Shown here: piece by piece, positions 14,208-19,946 of the stretch
How the letters are laid out: every line of letters begins with the position of its first letter
Numbering within the stretch: the stretch's first letter is position 1
Origin: Candidatus Dadabacteria bacterium RIFCSPHIGHO2_12_FULL_53_21
GTDB taxonomy: Bacteria > Desulfobacterota_D > UBA1144 > Nemesobacterales > UBA2774
Reading direction: 5' to 3'
Assembly (NCBI GenBank): GCA_001775255.1
Contig: MFCJ01000087.1
Coordinates: forward strand, 1-21,642
DNA: 21,642 bases
Program-made: the position numbers and the translations under genes
Notes under the pieces: generated by a model
Told to the model about the DNA's origin: nothing
What the model saw: only the letters and a program-made list of their open reading frames with translations
Databases searched by the model: none

Positions 14208-15729
14208 TTCTTTTCTTCCCTTTTTGCGCAGCTCTGGCCGAAGAAGATGGTATTTTAAGGGTTTTTCTATATTTTGCAACAGTTCTTCTGGCGACGATTA
14301 CATTCCTTCTCTCGAGTATTTTAGAGATGTCCTCATCCGAGTAGGGACTCTCCGGGAGCTCCTCCGCCACTATCTCCCTTATCATAGATTTAACCCTTTC
14401 GAACGATACTTCCTTGCCGTGAGAAGTCTCGATTTTTCTTGAGAAGAGGGACTTCAGCTCTATCGTCCCCTGGGGCGTCTGGATGTATCTCCGGCTCGTG
14501 ATGCGGCTCACAGTGGATTCGTGGACGCCGACCGACTGCGCGACGTCCTTCAGGATGAGGGGCTTTATATAATCTTTGCCGTGCTCGAAGAAGTCCCTCT
14601 GCACATCGACTATCTTGGCTATGATCTTCTTTACGGCGGCTTCTCGCTCGTCGAGGCATTTCATTATCCTCTGCGCGGCTTCTATCTTTTCTTTGAGAAA
14701 AAGCTTCGCCTCGGGCGGCAGGGTCTTTTCCTTCTTGAGGAGGTTCCTGTAGTAGCTGCTGATTCTGACCTTCGGGAAATCCCGGTTTAGCTGGACCTGG
14801 AGCTCGTTGCCCACCTTGTATACGTAGAAATCAGGGACTATGTATTTTTCCGGGTCCTTCTCGAAATAAGGCCTCCCCGGCTTGGGCTCGAGCGTGGATA
14901 CCACCATCAGCGCTTCCTTGACGTCTTCGGCCGAGCAGCCGAGGCCCTCGGCGATCTCGAAAAAATCTTTACCGTCCAGGTCTTCGAGATGGTCTTTGAT
15001 GAGCTTTATAATGATGCAGTCTTCTGAGTATCCGAGGTCGAGCGCCTGGATCCTGAGGCATTCCCTGAGGTCTCTCGAGCATGTCCCCGTGGGGTCGAAT
15101 GTCGTCTGGATCCGGGTCAGGACGTCTTCGATCTTTTGTAGAAGTTCCTCGTCGGGTTTCGGGGAATCGTCGTCGGGCAGGTTGTTTACTGTTTCCAACC
15201 CGCTGTCTTCATCCGGCGACGCCTGTTCCGGACCGTTAAGATAGAGCTTCCCGATCCCCTCGACGTCTACTTCGAGGTAACCGTCCTCGTTCGTGTTCCC
15301 GATTATGATCGAGCCTATCTGCTTCTCTTCCGGGGTGAAATCGGAGACTTCGAGCTGCCAGGTCAGGTGCTCGGCGAGAGAGTCGGGCGAGCTTATTCTG
15401 TTCTCCCACGCCGATTCCTCTTCGCCGTCGTCCATGTATTGTCTCGAGGAATAATGCGGCATATCGCTGTTCTCGCCTCCGAACAGCCGGCTGTCCCCGG
15501 CTATGCCGAAGTCGATCACTTCTTCAGACGGGCTGTTTTCGCTTTTCTCTTTTGCTTCTTCCGTTTCTTCGAGTGTGGGGTTTTCTATCAGCTGTTCTTC
15601 GAGGTAGTCCTTGAGTTCGAGTGTGGTCATCTGTATGAGCTTCAGGAATAGCTGAAGCTCCTGGGTCAATATGAGGCGCTGCTGAAGCACCTGCCTCTGT
15701 GAGGTGGTTTGGCTGAGATTAGTGCTCAT
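14170..15729 (-). CDS. rpoN: RNA polymerase sigma-54 factor
   Basis: RpoN directs RNA polymerase to -24/-12 promoters activated by AAA+ enhancer-binding proteins. The product is 519 aa from the ATG at 15729 (a TTG at 15744 is possible, adding five residues). Region I is Gln- and Leu-rich (QTTSQRQVLQQRLILTQELQ, then LIQMTTLELKDYLEEQLIENP). The core-binding domain follows, then a helix-turn-helix (LKDVAQSVGVHESTVSRITSR), and near the C terminus the RpoN box ARRTVAKYR, about 31 residues from the end. An acidic stretch of some 30-35 residues (from YLNGPEQ to DEELLQ) interrupts the usual link between NEDGYL and FDPTG, and the customary DPxGVGARDL is DPTGTCSRDL. The gene heads the cluster and overlaps hpf by 38 bp. 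lptB, often found upstream, is absent. Confidence 0.96.
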   Translation of the reverse strand: MSTNLSQTTSQRQVLQQRLILTQELQLFLKLIQMTTLELKDYLEEQLIENPTLEETEEAKEKSENSPSEEVIDFGIAGDSRLFGGENSDMPHYSSRQYMDDGEEESAWENRISSPDSLAEHLTWQLEVSDFTPEEKQIGSIIIGNTNEDGYLEVDVEGIGKLYLNGPEQASPDEDSGLETVNNLPDDDSPKPDEELLQKIEDVLTRIQTTFDPTGTCSRDLRECLRIQALDLGYSEDCIIIKLIKDHLEDLDGKDFFEIAEGLGCSAEDVKEALMVVSTLEPKPGRPYFEKDPEKYIVPDFYVYKVGNELQVQLNRDFPKVRISSYYRNLLKKEKTLPPEAKLFLKEKIEAAQRIMKCLDEREAAVKKIIAKIVDVQRDFFEHGKDYIKPLILKDVAQSVGVHESTVSRITSRRYIQTPQGTIELKSLFSRKIETSHGKEVSFERVKSMIREIVAEELPESPYSDEDISKILERRNVIVARRTVAKYRKTLKIPSSSARAAQKGKKRNESKSNDETYKQ

Positions 15730-15743
15730 AACCCGCTCGTGCA

Positions 15744-15757
15744 ATTCTAGTTAGAAT
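15744..15757. repeat. 14-bp inverted repeat before rpoN
   Basis: ATTCTA-GT-TAGAAT is a perfect inverted repeat with 6-bp arms, 15 bp upstream of the rpoN ATG. It lies downstream of the candidate promoter, so it could be an operator or a small leader hairpin. Chance occurrence in AT-rich DNA cannot be excluded. Confidence 0.35.
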
Positions 15758-15787
15758 CCCCATCAAATTCTATGCCAATTCAAAGAT

Positions 15788-15816
15788 ATATTACAAGCTT
15801 ATAACCTATTTGTCTA
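15788..15816 (-). promoter_or_regulatory. rpoN: Candidate promoter of the rpoN cluster
   Basis: On the minus strand TAGACA (15811-15816, five of six to consensus) and TAATAT (15788-15793, four of six) are spaced by 17 bp, about 60 bp upstream of the start codon. A second overlapping option further downstream pairs TTGTAA with TAGAAT at 18-bp spacing. Between here and the divergent DUF2905 gene lies a GC-rich imperfect stem (15845-15852 with 15874-15881). Confidence 0.35.
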
Positions 15817-15936
15817 AAATGCCAGCGTTTTTTATGACTGTCGGGCCTGCCGCGAGCACGGTTTCCACCCTGCCGGTAGGCTCCTCGGCCCCGGGCGGGT
15901 ATAATTTTAGCCTGACTTTTTAATGGGAATACGAGT

Positions 15937-16161
15937 ATGGAAATTCAGGGCCTCGGAAAGCTGATAATTATTTTGGGGATATCGCTTGTGGTTATCGGCC
16001 TGCTTATAACCTTCGCGCCTAAGATACCTTTATTAGGCAAGCTGCCCGGGGACTTTTACTTCAAGCGAGGGAATGCCTCGTTCTATTTCCCGCTCGCTAC
16101 GTCGATACTCATAAGCGTGATAATTTCAATTATCCTGAGTGTGATATTTCGCGGCAGGTAG
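15937..16161 (+). CDS. DUF2905 family small membrane protein
   Basis: A 74-aa protein with two transmembrane segments: LGKLIIILGISLVVIGLLI near the N terminus and a C-terminal one (SILISVIISIILSVIF). The loop between them, PKIPLLGKLPGDFYFKRGN followed by FYFPLATS, is the hallmark of the DUF2905 family. No function is known for the family. A TATAAT occurs at 15900-15905 without a matching -35. The ATG at 15937 has only a weak upstream GGGAA. Length is typical. It is divergent from rpoN and convergent with leuD (11-bp gap). Confidence 0.9.
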   Translation: MEIQGLGKLIIILGISLVVIGLLITFAPKIPLLGKLPGDFYFKRGNASFYFPLATSILISVIISIILSVIFRGR

Positions 16162-16172
16162 GGGTTCTCCGC

Positions 16173-16796
16173 TCAGTGGGCTAGAGCGGGGACCGCCCAC
16201 TTCCTCTTTTTGGACATAACCGATTCGTACGCGCTTATCTTGTCTTCGTTCTTTAGCGTGAGCGCGATATCGTCCAGGCCTTCGAGGAGTGTTTTCTTCT
16301 TGAACGGGTCTATGTCGAACCGGGCTTTCCACCCGTCTTCTCCCTCTATGCTCTGGGTCTCGAGATCGACCGTGAGCCTGTAGCCTTTCTTCGAGTTCAC
16401 CCTCGAGAAGAGCTCTTTTACCAGGTCTTCATGGAGGACTACGGGGAGTATGGCGTTCTTGAAGCAGTTATTGTAGAAGATGTCGGCGAATGAAGGGGCT
16501 ATGATAACCTGGAACCCGTATTCCCTGAGCGCCCACGGGGCGTGCTCGCGGGAGCTGCCGCTTCCGAAGTTTTGCCCTGCCAGGAGAATGCTGGCTCCCT
16601 TCAGGTGCTCCTTGTTAAGCTCGAACTCGGGGTTGAGCGTGCCGTCCTCGTTATAACGCCAGTCAAAGAACAGGAACTCTCCGAAGCCCGTCCTCTCTAT
16701 CCTCTTTAAAAACTGCTTCGGTATTATCTGGTCGGTGTCCACGTTCATCCTGTCGAGAGGGGCGACCACCCCCGTGACTTTTTTAAGCGGTTCCAT
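16173..16796 (-). CDS. leuD: 3-isopropylmalate dehydratase small subunit
   Basis: LeuD is the swivelling subunit of isopropylmalate isomerase, which converts 2-isopropylmalate to 3-isopropylmalate in leucine synthesis. The 207-aa product has the family start GVVAPLDRMNVDTDQIIPKQ, the FFDWRYNEDGTLNPEF segment of the proteobacterial type, and the substrate-binding GQNFGSGSSREHAPWAL motif. ADIFYNNCFKNAILPV follows. The start has a good Shine-Dalgarno (AGAGGGA, 6-7 nt before the ATG on the minus strand). It lies 13 bp after leuC and is clearly co-transcribed with it. The last codons overlap an 8-bp inverted repeat around 16167-16191 that lacks a T-run. Confidence 0.97.
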   Translation of the reverse strand: MEPLKKVTGVVAPLDRMNVDTDQIIPKQFLKRIERTGFGEFLFFDWRYNEDGTLNPEFELNKEHLKGASILLAGQNFGSGSSREHAPWALREYGFQVIIAPSFADIFYNNCFKNAILPVVLHEDLVKELFSRVNSKKGYRLTVDLETQSIEGEDGWKARFDIDPFKKKTLLEGLDDIALTLKNEDKISAYESVMSKKRKWAVPALAH

Positions 16797-16809
16797 GTTA
16801 TATCCCTCT

Positions 16810-18234
16810 TTAGATTTCCTTTTGCAAGTCCCATTCCCTTACGTCTACGAAGTGTCCTTCTATCGCCGCAGCGGCGGCCATTATCGGGCTTACAAGGTGA
16901 GTCCTTCCACCTTTGCCCTGGCGTCCCTCGAAGTTCCTGTTGGACGTGCTCGCGCACCTCTCGCCGGGCTCCAGTATGTCGGGGTTCATTCCGAGACACA
17001 TGCTGCACCCGGATTCCCTCCATTCGAATCCGGCCTCCTTGAAGATCTTGTCGAGGCCTATCTTCTCCGCCTGGAGTTTTACGAGCTGCGACCCCGGGAC
17101 TACCATGGCCCTCACCGTAGACGCGACTTTCCTCCCCTTCACTATCTTCGCCGCCTCCGTCAGGTCCTGTATCCTCGAGTTCGTGCATGACCCTATGAAA
17201 ACCCTGTCGACCTGTATATCCCTTATCGGGGTCCTGGGTTTTAGCCCCATGTATTCGAGCGCGCTCACTGTCGCCTTCCGGTTGTTCTCGTCGTCCATCG
17301 CGTCCGGGTCGGGCACTGTGCCGGTGATGTCCGTGACCATGCCCGGGTTCGTCCCCCAGCTCACCTGAGGGGCCATTTCGGAGGCGTCGAGCGTGATATA
17401 TTTATCGAATACCGCCCCGTCGTCGGTCCTGAGCTTCCTCCATTCGGCGACAGCTTCCTCGTACTCCCTGCCCTTGGGGGCGTATCTCCGCCCTTTTATA
17501 TATTCGAATGTTTTCTCGTCGGGCGCGATCATCCCCGCCCTTGCGCCCGCTTCGATCGACATATTGCAGATCGTCATCCTCTCTTCCATCGTCAGGGCCT
17601 CGATCGCGGGGCCGCGGTATTCTACCACCGTCCCGGTCGCCCCGGCCGTGCCGATATGTCCTATGATGCTGAGAATAATGTCCTTGGCGGTTACTCCGTA
17701 GCCGCGCGCTCCTACAACCTTGACCTCGAACTCCTTGGGGATGCCCTGCCTCAGGCACTGCGTCGCAAGCACGTGCTCGACCTCGCTCGTGCCTATACCG
17801 AAAGCGAGAGCGCCGAACGCCCCGTGAGTGGAGGTATGGCTGTCCCCGCAGACGATCGTGAGACCGGGCTTCGTCAGACCGAGCTCGGGCCCTATGACGT
17901 GTACTATGCCCTGCATCTCGCTGTTGATGTTGAGGCCGAAGAGCGTAACGCCGAACTCCTCGCAGTTCTTCCTGAGCACCTCTATCTGCTGCGCCGATAT
18001 AGGGTCTTCTATGGGCAGCGCCCTGTTAGTCGTAGGCACGTTGTGGTCCATAGTGGCGTATGTAAGATCGGGTCTCCTTACCTGCCTTCCCGAGAGCCTC
18101 AGCCCCTCGAACGCCTGGGGTGAGGTGACCTCGTGAACGAGGTGGAGGTCGATGTAAATCAAGGTCGGCTTCCCCGGCTCTTCGTACACCACATGCGCTT
18201 CCCATATCTTCTTAAAAAGTGTTTTTTTAGACAT
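16810..18234 (-). CDS. leuC: 3-isopropylmalate dehydratase large subunit
   Basis: LeuC is the aconitase-type large subunit that holds the [4Fe-4S] cluster of isopropylmalate isomerase. The 474-aa product shows LHLVHEVTSPQAFEGLR near the N terminus, the MDHNVPT motif (62-68), CGDSHTSTHGAFGALAFGIG (129-148), and the three cluster cysteines Cys350 (SCTNSR), Cys410 and Cys413 (GCSMCLGMNPD), close to their positions in E. coli. NRNFEGRQGKGGRTHLVSP is near the C terminus. The start ATG at 18234 has AGGGAAAGGG just upstream. leuA and leuB are not in the window. Upstream lies an unusual leader with three tandem repeats and a long-spaced inverted repeat that might control the pair. Confidence 0.98.
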   Translation of the reverse strand: MSKKTLFKKIWEAHVVYEEPGKPTLIYIDLHLVHEVTSPQAFEGLRLSGRQVRRPDLTYATMDHNVPTTNRALPIEDPISAQQIEVLRKNCEEFGVTLFGLNINSEMQGIVHVIGPELGLTKPGLTIVCGDSHTSTHGAFGALAFGIGTSEVEHVLATQCLRQGIPKEFEVKVVGARGYGVTAKDIILSIIGHIGTAGATGTVVEYRGPAIEALTMEERMTICNMSIEAGARAGMIAPDEKTFEYIKGRRYAPKGREYEEAVAEWRKLRTDDGAVFDKYITLDASEMAPQVSWGTNPGMVTDITGTVPDPDAMDDENNRKATVSALEYMGLKPRTPIRDIQVDRVFIGSCTNSRIQDLTEAAKIVKGRKVASTVRAMVVPGSQLVKLQAEKIGLDKIFKEAGFEWRESGCSMCLGMNPDILEPGERCASTSNRNFEGRQGKGGRTHLVSPIMAAAAAIEGHFVDVREWDLQKEI

Positions 18235-18245
18235 GCCCTTTCCCT

Positions 18246-18304
18246 ATCTTAGCTTATCTTCAGAAGATCTTAGCCTATCTTCGGATCTTAGCTTATCTTC
18301 AGAA
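18246..18304. repeat. Three tandem repeats in the leuC leader
   Basis: Three near-identical units start with ATCTTAGC[TC]TATCTTC at 18246, 18267 and 18285 (unit lengths about 21, 18 and 20 bp). The middle copy differs by C for T and by CGG for CAGAA. On the transcribed minus strand the units read GAAGATAAGCTAAGAT and end about 11 nt before the leuC start codon, next to its Shine-Dalgarno. There are no spacers, so this is not a CRISPR array. Confidence 0.8.
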
Positions 18305-18325
18305 CTAAATTATACATAATAATGA

Positions 18326-18385
18326 AGTACTTATACAGGTTGCTATACCATGAGACCTTAGCTATACAGTTGAAATATAAGTACT
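18326..18385. repeat. Perfect 10-bp inverted repeat, arms 50 bp apart, upstream of leuC
   Basis: AGTACTTATA at 18326-18335 and its exact complement TATAAGTACT at 18376-18385 flank 40 bp. The arm centres are 50 bp apart. The interior holds a direct repeat of GCTATAC (18342-18348 and 18361-18367). The right arm overlaps a candidate minus-strand -10 element. It could be a looping operator, a leader RNA stem, or the ends of a very small mobile element. Confidence 0.6.
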
Positions 18386-18401
18386 AACTCCCATTAATCA
18401 A
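18374..18401 (-). promoter_or_regulatory. Candidate promoter of leuCD
   Basis: On the minus strand TTGATT (18396-18401) and TATATT (18374-18379) are separated by 16 bp. The -10 overlaps one arm of the 10-bp inverted repeat. A perfect TATAAT also occurs at 18309-18314 closer to leuC, but no -35 lies at the right distance from it. Confidence 0.35.
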
Positions 18402-18428
18402 TGAGGGTTTGTCCTTCGAGGCGCCCGC

Positions 18429-19700
18429 TCAGACCTTAAACGCTGATCTCCCCGGGTATACGGCCTCGCTTCCGAGCTCTTCCTCTATACGGAGGAGCTG
18501 GTTGTATTTGGCTATCCTGTCGCTCCTCGATGCCGACCCCGTCTTGATCTGCCCTGAATTCGTGGCGACCGCTATATCGGCGATCGTCGAGTCCTCGGTC
18601 TCCCCCGAACGGTGCGAAATGATATACGTGTAGCCGGCCTTCTCGGCCATCCTTATGGCGTCGAGCGTCTCCGTCAGTGATCCTATTTGGTTTACCTTGA
18701 CCAGTATCGAGTTCGCGGACTTTTCCTTGATCCCTCTTTCGAGTCTCTTCGTATTGGTTACGAACAGGTCGTCCCCCACGATCTGCACCCTCTGCCCAAG
18801 CTCCTTCGTGATCATGCGCCACCCTTCCCAGTCGTCCTCAGCGAAGGGGTCTTCTATCGATATTATCGGATAGCGTCTGACCCAATCGCCGTAGAGCCCT
18901 ATGAGCTTATCCTTTCCGAGCTTCCTGCCCTCAACCGTATATTTGCCGTTCTCGTAAAATTCGCTCGACGCCACGTCCAAGGCGAGCGATATCCCCGTGC
19001 CGGTCTTATAGCCCGCTTTTACGATTGCCTCCGATATGCACTCGACCGCCTCCTCGTTCGATTTCAGGCTGGGAGCGAACCCCCCCTCGTCCCCGACCGA
19101 CGTCGAATAGCCCTTCTTCCTGAGGATGGCTTTCAGGCTGTGGAATACCTCGACTCCCGCCCTTATCGCTTCCCTGAAGCTTTTGAAACCGAGCGGGACT
19201 ATCATGAATTCCTGAAAATCCAGGTTATTGTCCGCGTGCGCCCCCCCGTTGACAATGTTCATAAGCGGTACGGGGAGCGTATTGGCGGTGATCCCTCCCA
19301 GGTACCTGTATAACGGTATACCGAGGGAATCGGATGCAGCCCTCGCCGCGGCGAGCGAAACCCCGAGTATCGCGTTCGCCCCGAGCTTCGCTTTATTGGG
19401 CGTACCGTCGAGTTCGATCATGAGCCCGTCAATGAGGCTTTGGGAAGACGCATCGAGCCCTTTTAATTTTGGAGCGATGACCCTGTTCACGTTCGCGACC
19501 GCTTTCTCGACGCCCTTACCCAGATACCTCTTGTTATCGTTATCCCTCAGCTCGATTGCTTCATGCTCGCCGGTGGACGCCCCCGACGGGACGGCTGCCC
19601 TTCCGAAGGAGCCGTCATCGCATAGAATATCCACTTCGATCGTAGGATTCCCCCTCGAGTCCAGTATTTCTCTCGCTTTAATAGAAGTTATCGTGGACAC
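18429..19700 (-). CDS. eno: Enolase
   Basis: Enolase interconverts 2-phosphoglycerate and phosphoenolpyruvate. The 423-aa product starts at GTG 19700 (STITSIKAREILDSRGNPT, the family N terminus). The longer frame from 19748 is rejected because a strong GGGAGGA lies 7 nt upstream of the GTG and the extra 16 residues are not family-like. Visible catalytic and metal-binding residues are Ser42 in SGASTGEHE, His155 and Glu164 in GGAHADNNLDFQEFMIVP, Glu205 in GDEGGFAP, Asp242, Glu283, Asp310, Lys335 in LVKVNQIGS, and His363-Arg364-Ser365 in SHRSGETED. The C terminus is complete. The gene has a plausible promoter about 80 bp upstream and is followed by leuC after 194 bp on the same strand. Confidence 0.98.
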   Translation of the reverse strand: MSTITSIKAREILDSRGNPTIEVDILCDDGSFGRAAVPSGASTGEHEAIELRDNDNKRYLGKGVEKAVANVNRVIAPKLKGLDASSQSLIDGLMIELDGTPNKAKLGANAILGVSLAAARAASDSLGIPLYRYLGGITANTLPVPLMNIVNGGAHADNNLDFQEFMIVPLGFKSFREAIRAGVEVFHSLKAILRKKGYSTSVGDEGGFAPSLKSNEEAVECISEAIVKAGYKTGTGISLALDVASSEFYENGKYTVEGRKLGKDKLIGLYGDWVRRYPIISIEDPFAEDDWEGWRMITKELGQRVQIVGDDLFVTNTKRLERGIKEKSANSILVKVNQIGSLTETLDAIRMAEKAGYTYIISHRSGETEDSTIADIAVATNSGQIKTGSASRSDRIAKYNQLLRIEEELGSEAVYPGRSAFKV

Positions 19701-19707
19701 TATATAT

Positions 19708-19714
19708 TCCTCCC
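19708..19714 (-). promoter_or_regulatory. eno: Shine-Dalgarno that fixes the enolase start
   Basis: GGGAGGA on the minus strand, 7 nt upstream of GTG 19700. It decides for the GTG start over the upstream ATG at 19748. Confidence 0.85.
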
Positions 19715-19777
19715 GCGGGTGCGAATAATTGCTAAGGGAAATTACCACATGAGTCGGCCCCTATCAAATCGGCATAT

Positions 19778-19806
19778 TTTATCGGTTATTATTAATGTAT
19801 CGTCAA
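19778..19806 (-). promoter_or_regulatory. eno: Candidate promoter of eno
   Basis: On the minus strand TTGACG (19801-19806) and GATAAA (19778-19783) are spaced by exactly 17 bp. The leader to the GTG would be about 70 nt. The rest of 19807-19946 is AT-rich and must also carry the promoter of the divergent lipoprotein, for which I see no clear hexamer pair. Confidence 0.45.
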
Positions 19807-19946
19807 TTCCAGCTAACCGTGCGGAATACCATATTGCTAAATAACACGGCATTCGCAGGGGACGGTTTATTGATTTTTGTTGGAAATATATGATATGTTC
19901 GGTAAAATCTTGTACTTTAAAAATAATTCTCCAAGGAAAAACCTCT

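Noticed and set aside
14208..14279. N-terminal extension of hpf
   Set aside because: The 24 extra residues are not family-like, and ATG 14207 has a good ribosome binding site.
16167..16191. Shared terminator between DUF2905 and leuD
   Set aside because: An 8-bp stem is present, but it overlaps the leuD coding end and has no T-run on either strand.
18246..18304. CRISPR-like short repeats
   Set aside because: The three copies abut each other with no spacers, and no cas genes are present.
18362..18394. Ten-codon leader peptide (minus strand) before leuC
   Set aside because: It has no leucine codons and no Shine-Dalgarno, so a classical leu attenuator peptide is not supported.
18235..18428. 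T-box riboswitch before leuC
   Set aside because: I could not find the conserved T-box core sequence or an antiterminator/terminator pair.
18687..19313. 208-codon open frame on the plus strand
   Set aside because: Antisense shadow of enolase.
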